This document shows, piece by piece, positions 1 to 9,837 of a stretch of 64,000 nucleotides of DNA. This DNA is from Barnesiella propionica (lineage in GTDB: Bacteria; Bacteroidota; Bacteroidia; Bacteroidales; Barnesiellaceae): the NCBI RefSeq assembly GCF_025567045.1, contig NZ_JAOQJK010000001.1, positions 259,497 through 323,496 of the forward strand. Reading direction: 5' to 3'. The notes beneath the pieces are model-generated. The model had not been told where the DNA came from. It was given only the letters and a program-made list of their open reading frames with translations, and searched no databases. The position numbers were made by a program, and so were the translations under genes. Numbering within the stretch: the first letter of the stretch is position 1; each line of letters begins with the position of its first letter.

Positions 1-262
1 TATAATAAAAAATCCACTTAATCAATGCATCGTTCAAATCGACTTCGCATAAATCGAAATGGCCGTCACCATTAGCATCAAACACATAAATATCCGAGAT
101 AGCCCTGTCTTTCGTTTGAGTAGGCAATGTAAGATCGATCTTCCCGTCCAAATCGAAATCAAATGAATAGCCTTCACTCTGGGACCAATAAACCAAACCG
201 TCCTGACTGTACATACTCATAGTCAAGGATAAAGAAAATAATAAAAAGATAATTTTTTTCAT
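1..262 (-). CDS. Partial secreted protein with VCBS/FG-GAP-like repeats
   Basis: The 5' end of a minus-strand gene, cut by the window edge after 87 codons. It begins MKKIIFLLFSLSLTMS, a signal peptide ending near MYSQ. Calcium-binding-like repeats follow (DFDLDGKIDL, DANGDGHFDLCEVD). The stretch around NGDGHFDLCEVD and IKWIF resembles the N-terminus of the next gene upstream (NGDGKSDICEID, IRWIW), so the two are probably paralogues or share an N-terminal module. It starts 26 bases after that gene's stop and is likely the last or next member of the susCD operon. The rest lies outside the window, so any catalytic domain is unknown. Confidence 0.75.
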   Translation of the reverse strand, partial: MKKIIFLLFSLSLTMSMYSQDGLVYWSQSEGYSFDFDLDGKIDLTLPTQTKDRAISDIYVFDANGDGHFDLCEVDLNDALIKWIFYY

Positions 263-288
263 GGCTTTTAATTTTAATATTAATTATA

Positions 289-3200
289 TCAATTTACTAT
301 GCAACGATTTTGTAATAATACCTCATGAGTATTTCTATCGCTTACACATATCAAATACACCCCTTTTGTCCGCCGGCCGACAGAACAGGATATTTCCTGT
401 TCTCCGGCTATGATATTTTTTTGCAATATCAAGCGCCCCGGCATATCCATCATGCTCAAAGAATATTCCTTACCGGAAAACAATTCTGGAGACTTCACCT
501 GTAACCATCCCGAACTATCCAGGAAGAAGACCGATTTATCGTTTTTTTTTACATCTTCGATGCCTCCATACTCGGGCGACATAAACATCAAATTATCGTA
601 ATCGGCGCTATTGCGGTCAACTGGTCCGTAATGAACAGCCGTAACAATGGCATCGGCCCAGTCCTCTCCCCATAATCCTTTTATATCTTCCCGGATATCC
701 CGCTCATATTCCACCCATACGCCATTCTGTGGTTTTACAGGAAGTAATGTTATATAGGCTATATTCGGCTGGTTATAACCTACCCGATAATAAAGGTCTC
801 TGGTTTCCCATACGGGAGATGTCTTAGACGGTTTCAATAAACGAAAACCGAACCAGCTGGCCGTCGTATTATTGGAACGAACCGCTATTTTAAATTTGTT
901 AAATTTATTCACAGGTACGCGTATGGCTCCCTTAGTGGTCGTATTGAAACGAATATCTCCGGCTGTCACCCGAATGGCTTTTTCTCCTTTATAGGCATCA
1001 TTTATAGAATACCACTCAGCGACATTACCGTTATAATTGCTGGAAACTACCAAAGGTTCCTCATCGTCCATAACAGAGATAAAATCGGCATCGGCGGGAT
1101 GAAGGGTTTTTCCTTCTGCATCATATTCAAAGACCAGATCGGGAAAATCGTAAGAACCTTGCCGAGGCGCTTCCGGCAAAGAAGGCGAATGTTCCGATGT
1201 CAAAACCAAAGTAGCAAACGATGCAACAGAAGAAACCGTCGTTTCGATACGGTTATTATTTACCGTATAAGGTAATTCGGTACTGCCGTCGATCGTAACA
1301 CAATATAACTTATGAGGAACCAGACCCGAAGGCAAATCGAATGCACACGACACTGAAGACGGTTGAGGGTCTTTATTTACTATATCCCAGCGCAAATCCA
1401 CCGAATTACCAAAATTAATAAGATCCACTATCATGGCATCAATATGCCGCGTACGTTTGTCATAGCGTTTTTTCAATTTATAATAAAGACCGTTATTACT
1501 ACCGGTACAAGCGAGATTCCCTTGCATATAGTCCGTAATCAGATAAGCGGGGTTAGAATAATACAAGTATGCGCCGTAAGCTGCTACAAAACGATTCCAA
1601 CCGGCAATACGGGACAAAACATCCTTCGGATAATTCACGGCATGAAACGGTACGGGATCGGTAAATCCGGCCACTCCGTCCACCACTTGCGCTGCAGGAT
1701 ATCCTCCGGCTGACAAACAAACGGCAAACTGGTAGTCTATATTCTCCCGGGGCCAGCTCGTCGTCAGGTTCATTTCGGCAGGAGGATAAAAATTTGCGAA
1801 TACCGGTTTATCGGGGAACCGGGATTTCGCATCATAAATATCCCTGTACAGATCGGAATATTTCGTTCCCGTCCCGAAAGGCCACAATTCCATGAATTGG
1901 TGGTTTGCTACCGCACCTGTCGTATAATGAGGAATGTTTCCGCTCGTAGAAGGAAGTTGCAAAGCGGTAGTGGTAACATCGTCCCGGCATCCTTTCACAG
2001 CTTTATCCAGTTGATCTACGAACTGTGCCATCTCGTAAGAGAAATTACCAGTTCCCGACAGTCCGTCACATACATATGTTTCAGGAAATCCGTACCAGTC
2101 CCAGCGATATCCGTCCCAGTTATACTCATTTTGAGCCATGACCGCCTGAGCCGTAAAATGTTCGTTAAAGCTTTTATATGTAGCTCCGTTCACCTCTTCC
2201 GGTGCATTCACACTCTCGTTCGTAGACATCAGATAAAGATAAGAGTTGCCATATGTCATGAAACTCCGGTCTCCGCTGTTCCGCATCGCCCAATCGGGAT
2301 GAGACATGGCAAAAGCAGGGGTTGCTGCATAAATGCCCGTATAACAGACCGAACGGCCACCGATAGAACGGAACTTCTCGATCTTACGTTTCATCATCTC
2401 CCGGCTGGTCCATAAACGGTCGTCTCCCACATATGTATTCCAGGTAGATGTACGGGGAGCTATTTCCTCATGGGCTCTCATCCAGGGATGATATTCGAGC
2501 GTATTGATCCCGGCAGCCTGTAAAGCTTTTCCCCATTTATCCACATCGAGAGAATTGTCAAATATACACGTCCATCCATGCCGCAAATTTACCTCCGATC
2601 CTGTTTCTTCTATTGTCGCTAACGGTAGTACAAGCGGACGTGAAGAATCTATATCGGCCATTGTAACAGCAAGAATGCCTTGTAATGGAACCGGAATTTC
2701 CATATCTACACTTCCGGTTCCATTCAATAAAGCATAATGTTCGTATTTTGGTTTCTCCCTCTTATAGAAATTCACTAATACTCTGTTCTCGGAAGCCCGG
2801 TACAAAGCCATATCGTCATAACCGTCCCCATTAAAATCGCCGACTACAGGAATATCGGACTGTATACCGAAGGAGACTCCGTTGATAGCCAGATGGGTTT
2901 CAAAATCGGGATATCCTGTTATAGATGAAAATGCAACATACCAGGTTCCTGTAGAAGGACGATACACACAAATATCATCTACTCCGTCGGCATTGAAATC
3001 TCCTGCAAGCGGAATATCACCGGGCAACCCAAAACGGCCTTTGGCATCGAATTGTCCGTCACAGGGAGCAAAATCGACATACCAGGTGGCTAATGCGGCC
3101 GATCCCGAGCGCATAATCGCCAGATCGGTCTTTCCATCCCCGTTAAAATCACCAACGACACACCGGTCTGTCTCACTGACCCCGAAGTTTACCGGAGCTA

Positions 3201-3477
3201 TTTCCTGATAATTTCCGTTCCCGTCATTTATCTTCCATATCCACCGGATCGTTTCTCCCGACATATCTATTTCACAGATATCGGACTTACCGTCTCCATT
3301 ATAATCACCTGCCAAAGCACCACCGGAAAACGGAACAGTCAAAGATTGAGAAATAACAGAATGGTTTCCGGCGTCAAAATTCCACCCGGTCTGTGTACGG
3401 TATATCAGATCATCATGCGCATAAAGTCCCGTACTGAACATGATCGCCGAGAATAATATAATATGTGCTTTTTTCAT
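289..3477 (-). CDS. Secreted glycoside hydrolase-like protein (possibly GH66-like) with VCBS repeats and type IX tail
   Basis: A protein of 1062 residues. A signal peptide (1-20) is followed by four VCBS/FG-GAP repeats with calcium-loop cores near 57-70, 108-121, 158-171 and 212-225 (GDYNGDGKSD type). A TIM-barrel-like domain runs from about 300 to 740 and carries WDGYRWDWYG at 454-463, where GH66 dextranases and cycloisomaltooligosaccharide glucanotransferases have their nucleophile Asp (DGFHID type). A beta-sandwich segment follows, and the last 80 residues resemble a type IX secretion sorting domain (GVYLICVSDRN). It lies 54 bases after susD, so it is probably the surface or secreted enzyme of this uptake system. 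The GH66 call is by resemblance only; another alpha-glucan or galactan clan GH-D-like family is possible. Confidence 0.6.
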   Translation of the reverse strand: MKKAHIILFSAIMFSTGLYAHDDLIYRTQTGWNFDAGNHSVISQSLTVPFSGGALAGDYNGDGKSDICEIDMSGETIRWIWKINDGNGNYQEIAPVNFGVSETDRCVVGDFNGDGKTDLAIMRSGSAALATWYVDFAPCDGQFDAKGRFGLPGDIPLAGDFNADGVDDICVYRPSTGTWYVAFSSITGYPDFETHLAINGVSFGIQSDIPVVGDFNGDGYDDMALYRASENRVLVNFYKREKPKYEHYALLNGTGSVDMEIPVPLQGILAVTMADIDSSRPLVLPLATIEETGSEVNLRHGWTCIFDNSLDVDKWGKALQAAGINTLEYHPWMRAHEEIAPRTSTWNTYVGDDRLWTSREMMKRKIEKFRSIGGRSVCYTGIYAATPAFAMSHPDWAMRNSGDRSFMTYGNSYLYLMSTNESVNAPEEVNGATYKSFNEHFTAQAVMAQNEYNWDGYRWDWYGFPETYVCDGLSGTGNFSYEMAQFVDQLDKAVKGCRDDVTTTALQLPSTSGNIPHYTTGAVANHQFMELWPFGTGTKYSDLYRDIYDAKSRFPDKPVFANFYPPAEMNLTTSWPRENIDYQFAVCLSAGGYPAAQVVDGVAGFTDPVPFHAVNYPKDVLSRIAGWNRFVAAYGAYLYYSNPAYLITDYMQGNLACTGSNNGLYYKLKKRYDKRTRHIDAMIVDLINFGNSVDLRWDIVNKDPQPSSVSCAFDLPSGLVPHKLYCVTIDGSTELPYTVNNNRIETTVSSVASFATLVLTSEHSPSLPEAPRQGSYDFPDLVFEYDAEGKTLHPADADFISVMDDEEPLVVSSNYNGNVAEWYSINDAYKGEKAIRVTAGDIRFNTTTKGAIRVPVNKFNKFKIAVRSNNTTASWFGFRLLKPSKTSPVWETRDLYYRVGYNQPNIAYITLLPVKPQNGVWVEYERDIREDIKGLWGEDWADAIVTAVHYGPVDRNSADYDNLMFMSPEYGGIEDVKKNDKSVFFLDSSGWLQVKSPELFSGKEYSLSMMDMPGRLILQKNIIAGEQEISCSVGRRTKGVYLICVSDRNTHEVLLQNRCIVN

Positions 3478-3531
3478 ATCGGATTTATATATATTGGTGA
3501 TAATACAATGTCTGTAAAATATCTTTTCTGT

Positions 3532-5073
3532 TTAATAGCCCGGATTATTCGGCAACAGGTTAGAATTGGCATCTATATCGTCACTGGGAACAGGCAGTAA
3601 CAAATGTTTGGGTAAAGTAAAATTAGACTTACCGATACTTGTAAAGAACGCCTTCGCATATTCTCCGTTCTCATCATATCTGATCAGGTCGAACCAACGG
3701 TGTCCGCCTTCAAAGGCCAACTCCATACGCCGTTCGTGACGAATAATCTCTCTTAATTCTACTTGGTCCAAAGTAGTTACGTTCGGAAGCCCGGCTCTCA
3801 TTCTTACCCGGTTAAGTGGTCCTCCTTCGTTCTCGGAAGAAGCAGAAGCAGAAGCTTCGGATACGCGTCCCAGTTCATTAAGAGCTTCGGCCTTCATAAG
3901 CAGTATATCGGCAAAACGCAAAACCGGGAAGTTAAGAGGACTGTCCATAGCACGGTCCACTCCTATATTCTTACACAGGAATTTCTTGACATTATGCCCT
4001 GTCTGAGAACAGGCAGGGTCGTACGACCAGCCCTGATAAACGTCACCCTGACACCAAACCGACACCGGTTTCCGCAGGTCGCCTGATTCATAAGCAGATA
4101 CAAATTCAGGATACACGGCAAACCAACCGAAGTTTCCCCACTTGCCTCCGATATTTATACTGGCCAGCGGTGCCATATATTCATGGTGCCAGCCTCCCTG
4201 TCCCAAAATATCGAACTCGGCATACGCTGTTACATCTTTTTCATACTGTACCTCGAAAAGGCTTTCGGGACCGTTCTCACGGGTATCGTCAAAATTCCAT
4301 TCATATTTACGGTTCAAAGAGTATACACCCAGATTTGTGACAGAGTCTATCGCCACCAAAGTCTCGTTATATTTTTTAAGCGTAAGATATACCTTCGCCA
4401 GCATGCCGAATGCAGCGCCTTTGGTCGCACGGCCTATATCCGTCGAATTTTCATAAACAGCGGGCAACATAGAGGAAGCATCGGACAGATCATTTATGAT
4501 ATTCTGGTACACAATATCTTTACTGGTTCTGGAAACCTGAAGGTTATCACTGGCAGTCTGTTGTTTCTCGATCCAAGGCACATCCCCGAAAAGTCTCACC
4601 AAATTGAAATAATACAGGGCTCTGAGAAAATGGGCTTCTCCCTTATACTGTGTTTTTTTGGCATCCGATATTTTCGGAGATTTATCAATATTGGACAATA
4701 TCCAGTTGGTACGACTTATACCCGCCCACGGCCCGCGCCATAACTCTTTTGCTCCGGAATTATCACTCGTAGTAGTAAAATTGGACAACTGGGTAGTCTC
4801 CAAACCGTTCCCTCCGGCTTCATTCCCTACACGGCCTTCACCGGCCATAATGTCGAGCGTCCACATACGTAAATTATACATATACGAGCTTTGGAGCCTT
4901 TGATACATCGAATTCACCCCGCTCTCTATTTCTTCCGGACTACCCTTTTCGAAAAAGTTCTCGGTAATAATCTGGTCGTTGGGTAATATATCCAGATTAT
5001 CCATACATCCGCTTAATGATAGCGATAATCCCACAGCGGATATAATATATAAATATATATTATTTATTTTCAT
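3532..5073 (-). CDS. SusD/RagB-family outer-membrane glycan-binding lipoprotein
   Basis: A protein of 513 residues starting MKINNIYLYI, with a lipobox (SLSGC, Cys23), so it is a surface lipoprotein. SusD-family features include N-terminal TENFF, the helical repeat region with GEAHFLRALYYFNLVRLFGDVP, and a C-terminal RHERRMELAFEGGHRWFDLIR motif. SusD proteins lie over the SusC barrel and capture oligosaccharides. The ATG at 5073 was chosen because the longer frame would overlap the end of susC and would bury the lipoprotein signal. The gap to the susC stop is 13 bases, so they are co-transcribed. The substrate is not readable from the sequence; the neighbouring glycosidase suggests an alpha-linked glucan or related glycan. 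Confidence 0.93.
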   Translation of the reverse strand: MKINNIYLYIISAVGLSLSLSGCMDNLDILPNDQIITENFFEKGSPEEIESGVNSMYQRLQSSYMYNLRMWTLDIMAGEGRVGNEAGGNGLETTQLSNFTTTSDNSGAKELWRGPWAGISRTNWILSNIDKSPKISDAKKTQYKGEAHFLRALYYFNLVRLFGDVPWIEKQQTASDNLQVSRTSKDIVYQNIINDLSDASSMLPAVYENSTDIGRATKGAAFGMLAKVYLTLKKYNETLVAIDSVTNLGVYSLNRKYEWNFDDTRENGPESLFEVQYEKDVTAYAEFDILGQGGWHHEYMAPLASINIGGKWGNFGWFAVYPEFVSAYESGDLRKPVSVWCQGDVYQGWSYDPACSQTGHNVKKFLCKNIGVDRAMDSPLNFPVLRFADILLMKAEALNELGRVSEASASASSENEGGPLNRVRMRAGLPNVTTLDQVELREIIRHERRMELAFEGGHRWFDLIRYDENGEYAKAFFTSIGKSNFTLPKHLLLPVPSDDIDANSNLLPNNPGY

Positions 5074-5086
5074 AGCTACAATAGAT

Positions 5087-8000
5087 TTAAAATTTAATTG
5101 ATGCTCCAAACATATACGTCCTGCAAGTCGGATAGATGCCATAGTCAAGTCCCCACAGTCCCACTTCAGGATCGAGTCCCGAATAGTTTGTCAGAGTCCA
5201 CAAATTATCGAAGCTGAGATACAGTCTGAGCGATTTTACTCCTGCTCTTTTTATCCAATCCTGGGTGAACGTATATCCGAAAGTAAGATTTTTCAATCTC
5301 AGATACGAACCGTCTTCCACCCAGCGGGTAGAGGCTCTGTTATTGCGGTTAGGATCGGCGTATATAGCACGCGGCATCGTATGGCTGCTGCCTTCTCCGT
5401 TCCACCGGTTCAAAGTGGAGGTAAACTGATTGTACGCACTTTCCATACCTTCATGAGAAACTCTTACTCCATTCCATATATCATTTCCGTAAGAACCCTG
5501 GAAAAAGAGGCTTAAATCAAAATTCTTATAACCGAACTGGTTATTAAAGCCAAAAATGAAATCGGGTTGCGGATTACCGATAACCGTACGGTCAAGGTCA
5601 TTAATTACATTATCATTATCATTGACATTGACGAAATAAATATCACCGGGCGAAGTATTCACTTTGGAATCGTGAGAAGCTTTATCCGCCGCCCTATTCT
5701 CCATAGCCGGACCTGTGAATACCTGATCAAGGTTCTGATATATTCCTCCCATTACAAATCCATAGAAAGAATTAATAGGCAAACCTTCCCGGATTAAACT
5801 GATGCCATTAAGAATTTCCGGGCCTCCCAGTTTCAATACCTCATTCTTGTTGAAAGACATATTCAAGTTGGTCTCCCAGGTAAACTGACCGACAAAATTG
5901 CGCGTATTCAAGGTGAATTCGATACCCTTATTTCTTACTTTTCCTATATTTACAGGGGGCCAGTCTTCTTGTTCCAGCGATGTACCGCTGGTTTGCGGAA
6001 CCGGTTTTTTCGTCAGCATATCATTCGTATTCTTCAGGTACAAGTCCACACTGGCAACTATACGGTCATTCAGGAACCCCATATCCAAACCTACATTATA
6101 CTGTTCGACAGCTTCCCATTTGATAGAAGGATTAGACAGTTTGTAAGGATAGATAAGTGATACCAAATTGGATTCGAAACCTCTTTGCGAACCGAAATTA
6201 TAAACTCCGTTTACCTCCAGTTTATCGGCAAAGGCGTAAGCATCGATATTTTGATTACCGGTCTGCCCATAACCTAATCTCAGTTTCAGCATAGATATCC
6301 AGGGAACATCTTTCATAAACTCTTCATTGGATATATTCCAGGCTGTAGAAAAAGAAGGGAAATATCCGAACCGGTTGTTTTTACCGAATTTTGAAGAACC
6401 GTCGGCACGGAAAGTGGCGGTAAGAAAATAACGGTTATCATACGAATAATGCAGACGTGCCATATAGGACATCAACGCCCATCTATAAGAATTTCCTCCT
6501 ACATCTGTAGCTTTAGTCGAATTATCGAGTTCGGTCGTCATTTCGCTGGCCCGGCCCGTACCGGCCGCCGACATCCATTCTTTTTTATACTCTTGGTATG
6601 ACGTACCTATCATCGCATTCAATTTGTGTTTTCCTATCTTCTTATCATAAGAAAGAGAGTTGTCCCATAAATAAAGTTCTTCATAAGCAGAAGACAAGGA
6701 TTGGGAAGTATTGGTTTGTTCCTTATTTCCCCATTTATATTTAGGAATATAATTATTGTTATATTCATATCCTAGTTCGGCTCCGCCGGTCGTCTTAATC
6801 ACCAGACCTTTTATGATCTCCCATTCTGCCGACATATTCGCCAGCATCCGGAAACCTTTCATGCGATAAGACTGCTCATTGATAATAGCGACGGGATTCA
6901 ACGCGTCTCCGTTCAGCTCCGCATTTCCTGTAGGCCCGTTATATTCCCCGTTCTCATCATACATGGCAACGGAAGGAAGCATCCTCATAGCATTCTGGAT
7001 CACTGTAGATACCGGTTGATTACGACGATTTTCCGCACTGAGGTTAATATTAGCGGTTACTTTTACATTGCTGAGTATCTGAGAAGAGACGTTAGATTGT
7101 AAAGTCAAACGATTGAAATCCGAATTTTTCATAATTCCTTCTTGCGTATAATAACCTAAAGAAGTGGAATGCTGTATTCTTTTTGTTCCCCCCAGAATGG
7201 AAAGATTCACCTTGTGCATGGGTGCCATCCGGAATAACGGAGAAATCCAGTCGGTTCCTTTGCCTAACGAACCGGGATCGGAAAACAACGGATTCAAGGA
7301 GAGACCGGCATTGCCTCTCATATCATTATGTAAAGAGGCATACTGCGAAGCATTCATCATATTGAATGTCTTCGCGGTTTTCTGAATACCGTAACTATAA
7401 TCCAAGTTTATCTCCGTTTTGCCTTCACGTGCCTGCTTGGTAGTGACGATCACCACGCCATTCGCACCCCGTGAACCGTATATAGCAGTAGCAGAAGCAT
7501 CTTTAAGTACATCTATAGTTTCTACATCTGCTGGATTTATATACCACATCCCGCCGTTCACGGGAACTCCGTCAATAACATACAAAGGGGAAGCATCATT
7601 TATCGTTCCCACTCCCCGTATAAGGATAGAGACATCTCCTCCGGGAGCACCCGAATTTTGGACAACCTGCACACCGGATATTTTTCCAGCCAGCGACTGA
7701 ACGACATTGGATGTCGCATTCTTCGTCAGCTCCGCACCCTTTACCGATGCAATAGCGCCCGTTACATCGGAGCGGCGCATCGTACCATATCCCACAACAA
7801 CCACCTCGTCCAGGGCCTTGGTATTCTCTTCCAATACGATATTCACCGCACTCTTCCCCGATATATTCACTTCGGCCGGATGATACCCGACATAAGAGAC
7901 CTGAAGAACAGAGCCAGTACCCGTACGAACGGAAAAATCCCCGTTCATATTAGTAACAGTCACATTACCAGATCCCTTTATCTGTACTGTAGCGCCAATA

Positions 8001-8185
8001 ATGGGTTCTCCCGATGCACTCACCACTTTTCCCGAAATAAATTGCTGCGATTGTGCTCCAGACTGCTCGGAACGTACTTGTGTACCAAAAGCCATCATAT
8101 CGGCCTGCTGCAGTGAGAACAGCGCCATAGCTACGATAAGTCCGCATTGCCTGATGACTCTTTTTCGTTTTCTCTCTCTTGTCAT
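5087..8185 (-). CDS. SusC/RagA-family TonB-dependent outer-membrane transporter
   Basis: About 1032 residues. It has a basic N-terminus and signal peptide, then a carboxypeptidase-regulatory-like domain (ISGKVVSASGEPIIGATVQI) and the SusC signature LDEVVVVGYGT. The plug domain contains YVIDGVPVNGG and ATAIYGSRGANGVVIVTTK, and a 22-strand-type barrel ends in an aromatic (YMFGASIKF). It imports oligosaccharides across the outer membrane using TonB energy, in complex with the following SusD. The start at 8185 (MTRERKRKR) gives a normal signal peptide; an upstream extension to 8242 would begin with a non-ATG codon. A 27-bp candidate operator lies about 113 bases upstream. Confidence 0.94.
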   Translation of the reverse strand: MTRERKRKRVIRQCGLIVAMALFSLQQADMMAFGTQVRSEQSGAQSQQFISGKVVSASGEPIIGATVQIKGSGNVTVTNMNGDFSVRTGTGSVLQVSYVGYHPAEVNISGKSAVNIVLEENTKALDEVVVVGYGTMRRSDVTGAIASVKGAELTKNATSNVVQSLAGKISGVQVVQNSGAPGGDVSILIRGVGTINDASPLYVIDGVPVNGGMWYINPADVETIDVLKDASATAIYGSRGANGVVIVTTKQAREGKTEINLDYSYGIQKTAKTFNMMNASQYASLHNDMRGNAGLSLNPLFSDPGSLGKGTDWISPLFRMAPMHKVNLSILGGTKRIQHSTSLGYYTQEGIMKNSDFNRLTLQSNVSSQILSNVKVTANINLSAENRRNQPVSTVIQNAMRMLPSVAMYDENGEYNGPTGNAELNGDALNPVAIINEQSYRMKGFRMLANMSAEWEIIKGLVIKTTGGAELGYEYNNNYIPKYKWGNKEQTNTSQSLSSAYEELYLWDNSLSYDKKIGKHKLNAMIGTSYQEYKKEWMSAAGTGRASEMTTELDNSTKATDVGGNSYRWALMSYMARLHYSYDNRYFLTATFRADGSSKFGKNNRFGYFPSFSTAWNISNEEFMKDVPWISMLKLRLGYGQTGNQNIDAYAFADKLEVNGVYNFGSQRGFESNLVSLIYPYKLSNPSIKWEAVEQYNVGLDMGFLNDRIVASVDLYLKNTNDMLTKKPVPQTSGTSLEQEDWPPVNIGKVRNKGIEFTLNTRNFVGQFTWETNLNMSFNKNEVLKLGGPEILNGISLIREGLPINSFYGFVMGGIYQNLDQVFTGPAMENRAADKASHDSKVNTSPGDIYFVNVNDNDNVINDLDRTVIGNPQPDFIFGFNNQFGYKNFDLSLFFQGSYGNDIWNGVRVSHEGMESAYNQFTSTLNRWNGEGSSHTMPRAIYADPNRNNRASTRWVEDGSYLRLKNLTFGYTFTQDWIKRAGVKSLRLYLSFDNLWTLTNYSGLDPEVGLWGLDYGIYPTCRTYMFGASIKF

Positions 8186-8297
8186 AATTGCGTGTTTTTC
8201 GATGTTATTTTTTATCTGTTTTTCATGTAAAAAATAAAGCACTTTTATATTATGCTAAATTAAAAGAATGTCATACATACTCTTTTCTCCATTTTAA

Positions 8298-8324
8298 CCA
8301 ACAATTATGGTATTTTATCATAAT
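8298..8324 (-). promoter_or_regulatory. 27-bp shared motif, copy 1 (upstream of susC)
   Basis: A 27-bp block that recurs at 14004-14030 with 25 of 27 positions identical. Read in the direction of transcription it contains the inverted repeat ATTATG, nine bases, CATAAT, followed by GTTGG. It lies in the 186-bp gap between the symporter gene and susC, 113 bases before the susC start. It is probably an operator bound by a shared regulator; the AraC protein encoded at 14083-14967 is the nearest candidate. The mismatches are at 8303 and 8310. Confidence 0.65.
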
Positions 8325-8371
8325 CGTGGGTTCAAACAGGATATTAGAATATTTTCCTTTACAAAGAATTT

Positions 8372-9802
8372 CTATTTTAATAGACGTGGAACACCACCTT
8401 TTCTCCAATAGTCCTCAATTCGTTCCAATGTAACACCCTTCGTTTCAGGAACATAGAAATATCCCCAAATAATTGCAGCCAACGCAATGACCGCATAAAA
8501 CCAGAAAGCTCCCGCAGGATTACCCAGATTCTCATCGCCCAGATATATTTCCGTTCCTCCTATTGTAAATGCTTTAACTATTTTAAAGAATGTAAATGAA
8601 ACGATTGCATTGAACACCCACACGGACAACGAGCCTAAAGAAGAGCCGAGCCCGCGCACTTTTTGAGGAAATATTTCAGAAATAATCAGCCAGCCCAACG
8701 GGCCTATGCTGATCGCATAAAATGAAACATAGGAAAAGACCAGTATGATGGACAGCCATTTCCCAGCTTCGCCCAGATGTGATGATAAAGCAAAACAGGT
8801 ACCCAGCAGAACCAGAGAAACAAATATGCCGGTAAGTCCTGTAAAATAAAGTTTACGTCTTCCCAGTTTATCGACAAAATACACCGACACTAATGTAAAC
8901 AGAAGATTAATGATTCCGACACCCACCGCTGCCCATATAGCAGAAATAGTACCGTCGAAACCGGCCATCAGAAAGATCTTGGGACTGTAATAAATTACTG
9001 TATTGATTCCTATAAATTGCTGGAAGAACATAATACCGATACCGATGATCACCGCATTCCTCAGCCAGGGTTTCATAAGTTCCCTGAATCCCGATTTTTC
9101 CTCCTTACTTTTTTCTATTTCTCCTTTGATTGTGCGATACGAATTTTCCATACCTTCATACCCTTCTATACGGGCAAGAACTGCACGGCCTTCCTCTTCC
9201 CTTCCATTGCTGATCAGCCACCGGGGGGTCTCCGGCATAAACAGCATTCCTATCAGCAATATCAAAGCGGGGATAACTCCAACATAAAACATAGGACGCC
9301 AGCAGGAAACAACTGCCTCATCGGCAAAAGCAAGATCGGAAAGATAGGATGCCAACACACCTACCGTAATCATAAGCTGAAACATGGAAACCAATGTGCC
9401 CCTTTTTTGAGCAGGCGATATTTCTGCTATGTACAACGGTACGGCAAAAGAAGAAACCCCGATCGCCACCCCAAGAAATAAACGGGATACGATGAGATGT
9501 CCTATATTGGGTGCAAACCCCGACCACAGGGCTCCTATGGAAAAAATAACGGCAGAAGCCAGGATAACTGTCTTTCTCCCCAGTCTGTCAGTCACTTTCC
9601 CACAGAACAAAGCTCCCAGCACAGCACCTACCAGACCCGCTGCCGTCACCACTTCTATCATGGAATTATCCAAACCGAAATCTTTCTGAAAAAAAGGAAT
9701 CGCACCGGAAATGACCCCGGTATCGAATCCAAACAGCAAACCTCCTGTCGCTGCAATAATTGCAATGACGTAAATTACGGCATTATTGTGTTTTGGTTTC
9801 AT
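8372..9802 (-). CDS. Sugar:proton symporter, MFS sugar porter family
   Basis: A 476-residue, 12-helix transporter of the XylE/GalP/AraE type. Signature motifs are GGLLFGFDTGVISGA in helix 1, DRLGRK in the 2-3 loop, PETPRWL before the central loop, and PETKGVTLERIE at the C-terminus. It imports a monosaccharide across the inner membrane with protons. It is the last gene of the isomerase/kinase operon, 35 bases after the cupin isomerase, and sits next to susC. It therefore likely imports the sugar released in the periplasm from the SusCD substrate. Sugar specificity (xylose, galactose, glucose, arabinose and so on) cannot be decided from the sequence. Confidence 0.92.
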   Translation of the reverse strand: MKPKHNNAVIYVIAIIAATGGLLFGFDTGVISGAIPFFQKDFGLDNSMIEVVTAAGLVGAVLGALFCGKVTDRLGRKTVILASAVIFSIGALWSGFAPNIGHLIVSRLFLGVAIGVSSFAVPLYIAEISPAQKRGTLVSMFQLMITVGVLASYLSDLAFADEAVVSCWRPMFYVGVIPALILLIGMLFMPETPRWLISNGREEEGRAVLARIEGYEGMENSYRTIKGEIEKSKEEKSGFRELMKPWLRNAVIIGIGIMFFQQFIGINTVIYYSPKIFLMAGFDGTISAIWAAVGVGIINLLFTLVSVYFVDKLGRRKLYFTGLTGIFVSLVLLGTCFALSSHLGEAGKWLSIILVFSYVSFYAISIGPLGWLIISEIFPQKVRGLGSSLGSLSVWVFNAIVSFTFFKIVKAFTIGGTEIYLGDENLGNPAGAFWFYAVIALAAIIWGYFYVPETKGVTLERIEDYWRKGGVPRLLK

Positions 9803-9837
9803 TGTATTTGAATTTAAGAATTGAAAAAAATTATTTA

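Noticed and set aside
4183..4743. Plus-strand frame of 186 codons inside the susD gene
   Set aside because: It lies antisense to a well-supported SusD protein, has no recognisable domain and shows the low-information residue mix of an antisense shadow.
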